Below are positions 1 through 7,381 of a DNA stretch of 11,063 nt, piece by piece. Numbering within the stretch: the first letter of the stretch is position 1; every line of letters starts with the position of its first letter. This DNA is from Candidatus Eiseniibacteriota bacterium. GTDB taxonomy: Bacteria; Joyebacterota; Joyebacteria; Joyebacterales; Joyebacteraceae. The notes under the pieces were generated by a model. The model searched no databases, was not told the origin of the DNA, and saw only the letters and a list, made by a program, of their open reading frames with translations. The position numbers and the translations under genes are program-made. The DNA lies in NCBI GenBank assembly GCA_030639555.1, contig DAOWCM010000047.1:1-11063 (forward strand), given 5' to 3'.

Positions 1-81
1 CCGCCATGGCATGAGGTCCGAAAACGGAACATTCTTCCGCTCGATCCTCCCGGCTATTTCCTCAAGCGCGCGGTACTTCAT
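1..81 (-). CDS. Unidentified protein, N-terminal 27 codons only
   Basis: An ATG at 81-79 opens a frame that stays open to the left edge. The peptide begins MKYRALEEIAGRIERKN and ends in SDLMPWR. It is charged, probably helical, and has no signal peptide. The start lies five bases after the stop of the preceding minus-strand gene, and an AAAAGGG stretch inside that gene's last codons sits about ten bases before the ATG, so translation could be coupled to the upstream pair. The reading frame, ribosome site and spacing are seen directly. With only 27 residues I cannot name a family. It could still be a chance open frame. Confidence 0.45.
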   Translation of the reverse strand, partial: MKYRALEEIAGRIERKNVPFSDLMPWR

Positions 82-86
82 GGAAT

Positions 87-2018
87 CTATGCCCTTTTCA
101 ACAGGATCAGTCGGTTCTTTGGAGAGACGAGAGTGTCGTAGTTCTCCTTGAACTTGCCGTAGTTCTCGCGGCTGATGCTCCGCTCGTTGACGACTATCGA
201 CCGCTTCCAGACTACGGTGTGCGAGTCCTCGTGCGATTCGCAGGTCAGCTGGAACACGGCCACCGGTGTGACCAGCATCACGTCGTCAGGGAGCCAGGCC
301 ACCTCGTAACCATCAGGCAGCGACAGGTGGAGCTCGATCTCGCTTCGGAACTCGCACGGAAACTCGAATGCGTAGCGGCGCTCCGCGAGCGCCGGGTAGA
401 TTCCCATCGACGCGAACGAGTGAGGGAACGGGGGCAGGTGCACGATCATCATGTCGCCCTGCGGCACCGCCAGCTCCGTCGCCCGGACGTCCTGGACCAC
501 ACGGACCGGCTCGGTGAGGTCGGTGAGGTCCGAGTGCGAGTGGCCCGTGCTGGTGGCTCCCGCGGACACGACGCTCGCGGCCGAGTCGAACAGCTTCTGC
601 TTCTCGGACGGGGTCGCATCCTTGAGATCGCGCCGCGCCTTCCTGTCGAAGTAGCCTTCGAGCTCGCAGGAGCCGCGAATTTCGGCGCTTCCATCACCAT
701 CGATGGTTACCACCATGTTCTTCAGGGCGAGGTTCTCCGACGCTCGAAAGCCCGGGATCTGCACGAGCTCGCCCGAGCCGTCGTCCCTGACGACGAGCGC
801 GGTGTTCCCGCGCCCCCACCGCAAGAAACCGTAGGACACGTCATCCAGGAACGGGTCGAGGAAGCGATAGGAATCGCCGTCCGGCAGGGCGACGAGGATG
901 CGCGTGAACTGCTTGAGAGTCGGCACCGACTCTGTGAAGCGAGCGTCCGGCAGCCCTCTGACCAGCGCGGGGTACGCGTCGATTCCTGCCGCGCGGAGCA
1001 TGCTTATGAAGAGCACCGCCTTGTCGCGTGTATCGGCGTACTTGTTCTCGAGCACCTGCCCCGCATCGTTCGGAGTGTATCCGCCGAGGCCGAGCGGCAT
1101 GTGCACGTTTCTGACCTCGGTCGCGACGTCCAGGAACAGTGCCTGCGCCTTGTCCTCGCTGGACGACAGACCCTGTGTCAGAGCGGCCACGCGCGACGCT
1201 ATCTCTCCGCCGGTCTCGACGTGAGGGAAGAACTCGCCGGCGAAGAACGCCGCCGGCTGCTCCCAGCTCGTGTAGGACGAGTAGACTACGGTCGGGTAGA
1301 GCTCGGTCGCTGGGGGCATGTGTTCCTCTGCGACCAGGGCCGGGACGTTGTGGACGCTGTAGCTGATCTTGCCCCGCTCCACGACCTCCATTATCGTCGT
1401 GGTGCCCATGTCACCCATGTAGCCGACGCTGGACGGAGCTAGAGCGCCCTCTGGATACTGGATGGTGAACGATGCGTCGAACACCGGGTCCTCGGCGCCC
1501 ATGTGCTCGATGCCGGAGTAGCTTCCGTCGACGGCCGGCTCGTGATTCTCCCTGAGCTGAAGCTCCATCGTCGACCCGGGCCCTGCCACCGGGAAGGAAA
1601 TGACCTTCTCCAGGACGTTGGCGTACATCGACGCATCCTTGAGGAACGCCGGTGTAACATCGTTGACGGCGTCGCCCTCGACCTCGACCAGGCGGCCGGT
1701 CTTCCTGACCGTCACGCCCTTGACCAGCGACAGAGCGGAGAGCTCCGTGTTGTAGAGGAACGACTGGTTGCTGTATCGCTCGCGGCCCCTGAGCGTCAGG
1801 ACCTTGATGAGCCTGTTCCGCGTCGTCACCACCGACCCGTCCTCGGCGATCTCCACCATCTCCTGCATCTTGAGGAAGACGGCCGAGTCGTCCGGGAAGT
1901 CTTCCTTGTCGGGGGCGTTCTCAACCAGCCCTTCGACATCCGTGTCCAGCCACTGCTCGGCCAGACCTGCCGTGGCCATGAGAGCAAGCACGGCTAGTGA
2001 GACCAGGACCCTCTTCAT
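87..2018 (-). CDS. Exported DUF3857/transglutaminase-like protein with degenerate catalytic triad
   Basis: The 643-residue product begins with a Sec signal peptide (residues 1-20, cleavage near GLA-EQ). It continues with a DUF3857-like beta domain (about 40-220), a transglutaminase-like core (about 280-395) and a C-terminal beta region of DUF3858 type. The core aligns well with the product of the adjacent upstream gene, for example DTRDKAVLFISMLRAAGI against ICRDKATLMITMLSEIGV. At the catalytic Cys position there is Thr330, and at the His position Arg373. The Asp (Asp388, in FLDP) remains. It is therefore probably not an active thiol peptidase or transglutaminase, but an envelope binding or structural protein; that role is inferred. 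The ATG directly abuts the upstream gene's stop (TAGATG), with GAGGAGGG inside that gene's end as ribosome site, so translation is very likely coupled. Confidence 0.93.
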   Translation of the reverse strand: MKRVLVSLAVLALMATAGLAEQWLDTDVEGLVENAPDKEDFPDDSAVFLKMQEMVEIAEDGSVVTTRNRLIKVLTLRGRERYSNQSFLYNTELSALSLVKGVTVRKTGRLVEVEGDAVNDVTPAFLKDASMYANVLEKVISFPVAGPGSTMELQLRENHEPAVDGSYSGIEHMGAEDPVFDASFTIQYPEGALAPSSVGYMGDMGTTTIMEVVERGKISYSVHNVPALVAEEHMPPATELYPTVVYSSYTSWEQPAAFFAGEFFPHVETGGEIASRVAALTQGLSSSEDKAQALFLDVATEVRNVHMPLGLGGYTPNDAGQVLENKYADTRDKAVLFISMLRAAGIDAYPALVRGLPDARFTESVPTLKQFTRILVALPDGDSYRFLDPFLDDVSYGFLRWGRGNTALVVRDDGSGELVQIPGFRASENLALKNMVVTIDGDGSAEIRGSCELEGYFDRKARRDLKDATPSEKQKLFDSAASVVSAGATSTGHSHSDLTDLTEPVRVVQDVRATELAVPQGDMMIVHLPPFPHSFASMGIYPALAERRYAFEFPCEFRSEIELHLSLPDGYEVAWLPDDVMLVTPVAVFQLTCESHEDSHTVVWKRSIVVNERSISRENYGKFKENYDTLVSPKNRLILLKRA

Positions 2019-3998
2019 CTAGCCCTCCTCTCTCTTGAGAATGACTTCACCCTTCTCGGACCTTCCGGCCAGCCTGACGGCCTCCTTGAGATTCAGATAG
2101 TCCTCCGGCGAGATCTCGAATGAGTCGATCCCGAACTTCCTGTTGTAGCGAATGAGCCCACCGCCGCCGGATGCAGGCGGCACGTACTCGTATGTCATTG
2201 ACAGGCTGATGGCGCCCGCTTCGAAATCCACGGCGTCCGGCAGGTTCTCGACGACGAACCCGTCGGGAAGCGCCACCTCCGCCTTCTCATCGATTCCCAA
2301 CGTGACCCCGAGCGCCACCGGGTATTTGCGCTCCGGCAGCCCGACCATCCGCCCGAACAGGAACTCGGACAGTATCTCGAACGAGCCCGTAGCGGCGGGC
2401 ACCCTGAAGAGCGTGTAGGGCGCGGCGTTCAGCGCGTAGTCGTCGATATGATAGGAAAGCTCGATGGTCGTCGGTTCGTAGAGGTCATCCGCGTCAGTGA
2501 CAGAGAAGCTCTTGAGCTCAGCTCCGGGGTAGATGCCCTGGACCATCTTCTCGGCCATCATCTCGAACTGCTGCGGGCCCACGCTTTTGCTGACGGTTCG
2601 GAGTATGAGTTCGTAGAAACCGTTGCCCGTGATGGTGACGTCGCCCTCGATGCTGCCGTCGTCGGCCAGCACCGCACGGTCCGTGATGTCGCCCGAGTTG
2701 GCGGTGGCCGGAATGTGCGCGGCCTGCCGGATGTCCTCGCCCTTCTCCGTGGCGACGAGGAGGTAGCGGTCACCGACGTTCCCGGCGTAGACCTCGCGCG
2801 TCCCCTCGATTGTCGGGTCGATGTAGAGATAGTCGCCGTCCGGTCCCTCAATGGCCACGATGCCGTGCTCGAAGTAGACGGTCGGGATCTCGGTGTCCAT
2901 CCGGTGGCTCGGGTTGATCGCCACCATCCAGGCGGGCACCCCGATCTCCGAGAGCATGGTGATCATGAGCGTCGCCTTGTCGCGGCAGATGCCGTACTCC
3001 TTCTCGAGCGTGTAGGACGCGAAGTGCGGCTCGAGGAAGGCGCCACGGTCCATCGCTATCCCCAGGTAGCGTACGTTCTCGAGGATCCAGTAGTGGATGG
3101 CGCGGATCTTGTCCTCGGTGGACGTCAGACCGTCGGTGATCTCGGCGACGAGGTCCACGAGGGACTCTTCCGCGACGCACTTGTCATCCACCAGCTTCCA
3201 GAAGTATCGAGACATCTCCTCCCACGTCGGCATCGTTGAAACGATGAGGCGCGCGGCTATCTGCCGGGGAGGAGCCATCGCGAGCTCGCGCTCGATCTTT
3301 GGCATTCCTCTCGTCGTCCACGCGTGGACCGTGCGGTCTCCGTCGATGGTCTCCTCATATTCGGCCTCGCCGTTCTTCACGACATGGACGAGCGGGAGAC
3401 TCGATGGACCGATGATGGTTACCCTGGACTCAACGATGGGCTCCACGGACTGGAGGAAGTAGATGCCGTTGAAGCCGTTGTCGATGAGCGGCTCGTAGCT
3501 CTGATGGACGATGTACTCGATCGCGTCACCGACCTCGAGGCCGGGGAAGACGACGGAGATCTGCCGGAAGTCCTCCTCGAAGATGTTCATCGCGGAGACC
3601 TCCGGAGGCGTGCCCTCGGTGATGAGCTCCTCTCCGACGACGACTTCACTCCCGTCGGCCTTGATGACTCTCGCCATTACGATCTCGACGAAACCGTATC
3701 TTCTGTGGTAGTTGAGCGACACGGTGCTGTTGCCGTCCCGGCCCTCTTCAGTGAGCGCTTTCGTGAACGTGTGGTTGTACTCCTCGTAGGCGCCGGTCTC
3801 GTCGAACTCGATGTATGTGCGGTCGAGTCCGGTGACGGAATTGGCGTCCGGGTACTCCTCCAGGCCTCCCAGGCTGTTCGCCAGGCTCGCGGCGTCCGAC
3901 AGCTCCAGCGGCTTGAGAACCGCATGAGTGAGCGTCGGCAGCGCCACTAAGGCTGCCGCCAGCAGCAGGCCGAGGGAGTTTCGTGCATACTTTGACAT
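2019..3998 (-). CDS. Exported DUF3857/transglutaminase-like protein, triad intact
   Basis: The 659-residue product has a Sec signal peptide (residues 1-26, ending THA), a DUF3857-like domain (about 40-240), a transglutaminase-like core (about 275-400) and a beta-rich C-terminal region ending near the conserved I-LKRE tail. The core shows Cys338 in GICRDKATL, His378 in YFEHGIVAI and Asp394 in YIDPT, the expected Cys-His-Asp order for the papain/transglutaminase fold. It probably acts in the periplasm or on the cell surface; the substrate is unknown. The frame is open upstream to 4289, but the start at 3998 is chosen because it has GGGGGAAGAG directly upstream, gives a clean signal peptide, and lies downstream of a good promoter. 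It is first in a minus-strand unit with the degenerate paralogue, so a working pair or hetero-oligomer is possible. Confidence 0.94.
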   Translation of the reverse strand: MSKYARNSLGLLLAAALVALPTLTHAVLKPLELSDAASLANSLGGLEEYPDANSVTGLDRTYIEFDETGAYEEYNHTFTKALTEEGRDGNSTVSLNYHRRYGFVEIVMARVIKADGSEVVVGEELITEGTPPEVSAMNIFEEDFRQISVVFPGLEVGDAIEYIVHQSYEPLIDNGFNGIYFLQSVEPIVESRVTIIGPSSLPLVHVVKNGEAEYEETIDGDRTVHAWTTRGMPKIERELAMAPPRQIAARLIVSTMPTWEEMSRYFWKLVDDKCVAEESLVDLVAEITDGLTSTEDKIRAIHYWILENVRYLGIAMDRGAFLEPHFASYTLEKEYGICRDKATLMITMLSEIGVPAWMVAINPSHRMDTEIPTVYFEHGIVAIEGPDGDYLYIDPTIEGTREVYAGNVGDRYLLVATEKGEDIRQAAHIPATANSGDITDRAVLADDGSIEGDVTITGNGFYELILRTVSKSVGPQQFEMMAEKMVQGIYPGAELKSFSVTDADDLYEPTTIELSYHIDDYALNAAPYTLFRVPAATGSFEILSEFLFGRMVGLPERKYPVALGVTLGIDEKAEVALPDGFVVENLPDAVDFEAGAISLSMTYEYVPPASGGGGLIRYNRKFGIDSFEISPEDYLNLKEAVRLAGRSEKGEVILKREEG

Positions 3999-4023
3999 CT
4001 CTCTTCCCCCAGTCCTTCGTTGA

Positions 4024-4045
4024 GCCCGGGGTCGATGCCCCGGGC
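4024..4045 (-). promoter_or_regulatory. GC-rich hairpin in the leader of the minus-strand operon
   Basis: An 8-bp perfect inverted repeat, GCCCGGGG and CCCCGGGC, flanks a 6-base loop. It lies between the predicted start point near 4065 and the ribosome site near 4002-4011. No T-run follows on either strand, so it is not a simple terminator. It may be an operator, or an RNA element affecting stability or translation; the role is inferred. Confidence 0.45.
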
Positions 4046-4071
4046 GCCCTGGTGATTCGTGTTCAAGGCCA

Positions 4072-4100
4072 ATTATGCACGCGGACGCGCCCGCGGGCAA
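4072..4100 (-). promoter_or_regulatory. Sigma70-like promoter for the DUF3857 gene pair
   Basis: Read on the minus strand, TTGCCC (4100-4095) is followed after exactly 17 bases by CATAAT (4077-4072), matching the consensus at 4/6 and 5/6. The start point would be near 4065, giving a leader of about 66 bases before the ATG at 3998. Confidence 0.6.
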
Positions 4101-4124
4101 GCGCGGGGGCCGTGAATGCCCATC

Positions 4125-4153
4125 TTGGCACGCGAATGGGAGTGTGCTACTAT
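4125..4153 (+). promoter_or_regulatory. Sigma70-like promoter with extended -10 for the plus-strand genes
   Basis: TTGGCA (5/6 match) is followed after exactly 17 bases by TACTAT (4/6). The -10 is preceded by TGC, fitting an extended -10 (TGn). The start would be near 4160, about 120 bases before the ATG at 4281. Its -35 lies only 24 bp from the -35 of the divergent minus-strand promoter, so one regulator bound between them could affect both. Confidence 0.6.
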
Positions 4154-4160
4154 CAGCTCC

Positions 4161-4191
4161 CCGGTGGGCAAGTCCGACTCGAACCCGCCGG
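4161..4191 (+). promoter_or_regulatory. Leader hairpin just after the predicted start point
   Basis: CCGGTGGG (4161-4168) can pair with CCCGCCGG (4184-4191) as an 8-bp stem with one G-U pair and a 15-base loop. It begins at the predicted transcription start of the plus-strand operon. It could protect the 5' end or regulate the message; the function is inferred. Confidence 0.35.
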
Positions 4192-4227
4192 CTCGACGAG
4201 CAGGGTTTCAGGATCACGACGACGCAC

Positions 4228-4256
4228 TGATCATATGTCCGGACAGGGGTTATATT
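4228..4256 (+). promoter_or_regulatory. Possible second, proximal promoter
   Basis: TATATT (4251-4256) matches the -10 consensus at 5/6 and would give a short leader before the ATG at 4281. The hexamer 17 bases upstream, TGATCA, matches a -35 at only 3/6. The upstream promoter at 4125-4153 looks better. Confidence 0.3.
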
Positions 4257-4280
4257 CGCCCTTTTCACAGGGGACCTGCG

Positions 4281-5732
4281 ATGCCGCACACACGAACAAG
4301 CTCCACGCTTCTATTCGATTTCTACATGCTGGTCGTCCTGCTCGCCGGTGCGGTCGTTCTGGCCGCGGCAGCCGCGGCGCAGGCCAAGGACGCGACGTTC
4401 ACCCCGGTGGCTCCGCCCGCGGGTGTCGAGCTTGCGTACGACATCCCACTGCAGCCCTGGCTCGTTTCTGCAGTTCTCGATCTCAAGACGCAATTCGCCG
4501 ACGGGCTGTCCGCTGAGCTCAAGGGCATTGCCGAAGAACAGAAAGGTGAGGAGCTGACGGCGCTCGTTGAGGCGGGAAGGGAACTCTCGGCCGCCACTTT
4601 GCGAATCAAGGCCGCGGTCGATTCGATCGGCGTGCTGGACGTCACCTTTGGCATCGAAGGCATCTCCCGCATGATTCCTGCGGAGAGCGCCATCAGAGAC
4701 ACGCTCTTCGGCTTCATCGTGTGGCACGAGTTCTCCTCCACCCCGGCGAGGGGGATGATGACGAGGTTCGAGAGTCTGGTGAACCGCGTGGCCGCCGGAG
4801 GCAAAGCAGCGGCAGGATTCGCCACCGAACTCGAGGCGACCCGGGAGGACCTGGAGCAGGCCGTCGCGGAGGGGAACCTGGGTCGCATAGCCGAGTTCTC
4901 TCCGGGCATCATCGAAACATCCGGTCAGATCGACGCGGTCTGTGCAGCGGTCGCCGTCGGAGCGCGGGACCTGGGCGCTCTTGTCGACTCGCTCAGTGTC
5001 GACAGCGCCGAACTTCTCGTTGACAGGTGGGCCGACGCCTCGCGGGCGGCGGCGGACGCGGGCGGACCGGCGCAGCGGACAGGTCCGGCTCTCGAGTCGA
5101 TGTCCGGGGTGCTGCACATCTTGGTGGAGCTGGGGGAACTCCTCGATGTCGCCGTGACTTCCGTGGACGCCCTGAGTGCCGCTCCTGAGGCGGACGGCAA
5201 TCTCTACATCCCCTGGACAGTGATGAAGAGCGATTGGGAGCTCGCGATTGATCTCAAAGTGCGCGTTCTCGATGAGTCCGCTGGGCAGGCGGCGGAGGGC
5301 GAGCACGACCACGAGTACGTCGGGCACGCGGCGAGCGAGGAGACCAAAGCCGACATCGGTGCTCTGATCGTGCACCACGTAAGGGCCAACGAGATACTGG
5401 CCGAGCGCGCCGTGGAACACACATCGACCTTGGTCGCCGAGGCGACGATCACGCTCGAGGAGTTCTATCTCGACCGAGAGGGTTACTCGGACAACCTGAG
5501 GAGCAGGCGCAAAGCGAAGGTGCGCGAGCAGGTCGCCAAGCTCATGAGGGAGAACATGGAGCTGGCGTCGGCGAAGATCTCGGCCAGGGCGGCACGAGCG
5601 GCGCTCGCCAGCGGCCGCAAGCACGATGCGCTGGGCGCCGATTCCGAGATCGACGCGCTCCACAACTACCTCAACGCCTGGCTGCACTCCCTGAACGCGG
5701 GTGCGGCCGCACAGCGGTTTCCATCCAAATAG
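4281..5732 (+). CDS. Unrecognised exported helical protein
   Basis: I do not recognise this 483-residue protein. It has an N-terminal hydrophobic segment (residues 16-34) ending in AQA-K, a plausible signal peptidase site at residue 35. The rest is rich in Ala, Glu and Leu and looks almost entirely helical, with a single cysteine in the mature part (Cys221). A His/Glu/Asp patch at residues 340-349 includes EHDHEYVGH. Residues 400-440 are strongly basic and helical. The frame extends upstream to 4116, but the ATG at 4281 is chosen because AGGGG lies seven bases before it and it gives the signal peptide directly. A long minus-strand frame lies opposite (4311-5747), but it has no ribosome site or signal and reads as Arg-rich shadow. 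Twenty bases separate this gene from the HAD gene, so the two are probably co-transcribed. Confidence 0.85.
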   Translation: MPHTRTSSTLLFDFYMLVVLLAGAVVLAAAAAAQAKDATFTPVAPPAGVELAYDIPLQPWLVSAVLDLKTQFADGLSAELKGIAEEQKGEELTALVEAGRELSAATLRIKAAVDSIGVLDVTFGIEGISRMIPAESAIRDTLFGFIVWHEFSSTPARGMMTRFESLVNRVAAGGKAAAGFATELEATREDLEQAVAEGNLGRIAEFSPGIIETSGQIDAVCAAVAVGARDLGALVDSLSVDSAELLVDRWADASRAAADAGGPAQRTGPALESMSGVLHILVELGELLDVAVTSVDALSAAPEADGNLYIPWTVMKSDWELAIDLKVRVLDESAGQAAEGEHDHEYVGHAASEETKADIGALIVHHVRANEILAERAVEHTSTLVAEATITLEEFYLDREGYSDNLRSRRKAKVREQVAKLMRENMELASAKISARAARAALASGRKHDALGADSEIDALHNYLNAWLHSLNAGAAAQRFPSK

Positions 5733-5752
5733 ACGAGCACGAGGCACCTGAC

Positions 5753-6523
5753 ATGATAAGAGGCGTCTTCTTCGACGCGGGCAACACGATCCTCTTCCCG
5801 GACTACTACATCTACCGGGACATATGCGAGGCGCTCGGCGTGGAGGCCGCCATCGATGAGATCGTGCGGGCCGAGGCCAAAGCCAGGGGCGCCTTCGACA
5901 GGTCGGTGGCCGACTCGCCCGGCTCGGATGTGTACGACTTCTGGTCGGCGTACTACACGCCGTTCTTCGAAGTGCTCGGCGTTTCCGACGAGTCGATACC
6001 GGACGCCATCGAGATGACGCGCGTCGCCAACGACACCGGGCTTGGGATATGGAAGCAACCGGTCGAGGGTCTGGACAGCACCTTGGACAACCTGTCGGCG
6101 CGGGACCTCTCGCTGGGCGTTATTTCGAATTCGGATGGGCGCTTGGAATGGAGGTTGGAGGAGATTGGCATTCTCGACAGGTTTGATTTTGTCATCGACT
6201 CGGCTATCGTGGGTGTCAGCAAGCCGGATCGCAGGATCTTCGAGAACGCCCTGAAGAGAAGCTCTCTGTCCCCGGAGGAAGCGGTCTACGTCGGTGACTA
6301 CTACGAGGTTGACGTGCGCGGGGCGAGGGCGGCCGGTATGTCGCCCGTGCTCTTCGATCCCGTCGGAGCCTACAACGATGTCGACTGCGAGGTCATCTCA
6401 AGGCTCAAGGACATCGTGGACGTCGTTGACGGATGGATGGACGACGCGGGCTGGACGGGCGATGCGGGTCGGGCCGGCGATGCGGGTCGGGCCGGCGATG
6501 AGGACAGCGACGACGAGATCTGA
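5753..6523 (+). CDS. HAD-superfamily hydrolase with repetitive acidic tail
   Basis: The 256-residue product shows all four HAD motifs: nucleophile Asp8 in FFDAGNT, Ser125 in GVISNS, Lys157 in SKPD, and the GDYYEVD box with Asp182 and Asp187. It fits subclass IA (helical cap, about residues 17-95), as in phosphoglycolate-phosphatase-like and REG-2-like enzymes. The residue two after the nucleophile is Gly10, where phosphatases usually carry the general-acid Asp, so ordinary phosphatase chemistry is not certain. The core ends near residue 225. The rest is an unusual tail with GDAGRA repeats ending in EDSDDEI. GAGG eight bases before the ATG supports the start. The substrate is unknown. Confidence 0.9.
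   Translation: MIRGVFFDAGNTILFPDYYIYRDICEALGVEAAIDEIVRAEAKARGAFDRSVADSPGSDVYDFWSAYYTPFFEVLGVSDESIPDAIEMTRVANDTGLGIWKQPVEGLDSTLDNLSARDLSLGVISNSDGRLEWRLEEIGILDRFDFVIDSAIVGVSKPDRRIFENALKRSSLSPEEAVYVGDYYEVDVRGARAAGMSPVLFDPVGAYNDVDCEVISRLKDIVDVVDGWMDDAGWTGDAGRAGDAGRAGDEDSDDEI
6440..6499 (+). repeat. 18-bp in-frame tandem repeat in the HAD tail
   Basis: Two perfect 18-bp copies (6458-6475 and 6476-6493) encode GDAGRA twice. They are preceded by a degenerate copy (6440-6457, DDAGWT) and followed by a 6-bp partial copy. Being in frame, it can change length by slippage without breaking the gene. Confidence 0.85.
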
Positions 6524-6558
6524 GAGACCCGCCGCGTGCGGACGCTCCGGCTCCTTCC

Positions 6559-6566
6559 GGGTGAGG
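6559..6566 (+). promoter_or_regulatory. Ribosome binding site setting a TTG start
   Basis: GGGTGAGG lies five bases before the TTG at 6572. The alternative GTG at 6536 has only a weak GAGAG upstream. Confidence 0.55.
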
Positions 6567-6571
6567 CGCCA

Positions 6572-7192
6572 TTGGACAGCATCATCAAAGCACTTCATAT
6601 CCCTGTTACGATAGCGATCCTGCTTTTCTCCGTGATCATCCACGAGGTCTCGCACGGGCTGGTGGCTGAAAAGCTGGGCGACCCCACTGCCCGGAGGCAG
6701 GGCAGGATCACGCTGAACCCTATTCCACACATCGATCTTGTGGGGAGCATCATCCTGCCGGCGATGGCGGTCCTGATGCATCTGCCGCTCCTGGGCTGGG
6801 CGAAGCCGGTCCCGATCGACATACGGCAGTTCAGAGATCCCATGCGCGACTTCGCCATTACTGCCTTGGCCGGGCCGGTCTCGAATCTGGCGCAGGTGAT
6901 GGTCTACACCATCATCTTCCATGCGGCCCTGAGGCTGGAATGGTCGTTCCTGGTCTTCATCGGCTATTGGGGCATATACATCAATCTTCTCCTCGCCATG
7001 TTCAACCTCCTGCCGGTCCCTCCTCTGGACGGTTCCCGCCTGATCGCGGCGGCCATGCCGCGGGACATGGGCTGGCAGTTCCTGAGCGTCGGCCGCTACG
7101 GTTTCATGATTCTCATGCTCCTCATCTTCACGGGTGCCCTGAGGCCCCTCTTCGCGCTTGTTGGAATACTCCACTCGGCGATCGTCTACTAG
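6572..7192 (+). CDS. Site-2 protease family (M50) membrane metalloprotease
   Basis: The 206-residue product is a compact polytopic membrane protein with the zinc motif HEVSH at residues 24-28 (His24, Glu25, His28) in the first membrane segment. It also has the family's NPIPHIDLVGSI stretch, AGPVSNL, and the distal NLLPVPPLDG motif that supplies the third zinc ligand (Asp). This is the minimal M50B/FtsH-independent type without PDZ or CBS domains, probably cleaving a membrane-embedded substrate; the substrate is unknown. I favour the TTG at 6572 because of the ribosome site just upstream. A GTG at 6536 would add 12 residues without any recognisable feature. The gene starts 48 bases after the HAD gene and is probably in the same transcript. 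Confidence 0.9.
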   Translation: MDSIIKALHIPVTIAILLFSVIIHEVSHGLVAEKLGDPTARRQGRITLNPIPHIDLVGSIILPAMAVLMHLPLLGWAKPVPIDIRQFRDPMRDFAITALAGPVSNLAQVMVYTIIFHAALRLEWSFLVFIGYWGIYINLLLAMFNLLPVPPLDGSRLIAAAMPRDMGWQFLSVGRYGFMILMLLIFTGALRPLFALVGILHSAIVY

Positions 7193-7223
7193 ACACGGCC
7201 AGAGATTCTGTGGCGAGGAACCC

Positions 7224-7252
7224 CACCCACCCTGCCCGCATCCTAATGGGTG
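7224..7252 (+). promoter_or_regulatory. Small hairpin at the start of the tusA leader
   Basis: CACCCA (7224-7229) can pair with TGGGTG (7247-7252), leaving a 17-base loop. It precedes the larger hairpin at 7269-7337. No T-run follows, so it does not look like a terminator for the M50 gene. Confidence 0.3.
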
Positions 7253-7268
7253 TGCACGAGATGTTGTG

Positions 7269-7337
7269 CATAGGACTCGCGGGAGCCAACTCATGAATGT
7301 GGCGCGCATCAGGCTTGGTCCCGCGAGTCCGACTATG
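7269..7337 (+). ncRNA. Long structured leader hairpin upstream of the TusA-like gene
   Basis: A 12-bp perfect inverted repeat (GGACTCGCGGGA at 7273-7284, TCCCGCGAGTCC at 7319-7330) is extended inward past a one-base bulge by CCAA/TTGG (7286-7289, 7315-7318). It is extended outward past a three-base bulge by CATA/TATG (7269-7272, 7334-7337). The total is about 20 bp with a 25-base terminal loop. No T-run follows on either strand, so an intrinsic terminator is unlikely. Downstream, CTCC (7343-7346) could pair weakly with GGAG of the tusA ribosome site. I do not recognise a known riboswitch core. I saw no convincing promoter in 7193-7381, so the leader may be transcribed from upstream. Confidence 0.5.
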
Positions 7338-7381
7338 TTCGGCTCCATGTTGATCCAGCAGCATCAGCAAACGGAGGTCGA

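Noticed and set aside
219..1442. Long plus-strand open frame inside the degenerate DUF3857 gene
   Set aside because: Arg-rich shadow of a clear minus-strand gene, as expected in GC-rich DNA.
4172..4188. tRNA T-arm-like sequence on the minus strand (GGGTTCGAGTC)
   Set aside because: The flanking bases do not form the 5-bp T stem, and no acceptor or anticodon arm was found around it.
3999..4289. 97-residue N-terminal extension of the intact DUF3857 protein
   Set aside because: It would bury the signal peptide, and it crosses the predicted promoter and leader. The ATG at 3998 has an excellent ribosome site.
4311..5747. Long open frame on the minus strand opposite the unknown exported protein
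   Set aside because: The product is Arg/Gly/His-rich without recognisable motifs, and there is no good ribosome site. The plus-strand frame has a signal peptide, promoter, ribosome site and natural composition.
6440..6499. CRISPR-like repeats
   Set aside because: The copies are contiguous, in frame and only 18 bp, with no spacers and no cas genes.
7273..7330. Intrinsic terminator at the large inverted repeat
   Set aside because: No T-run follows the stem on either strand, and the loop is too long.
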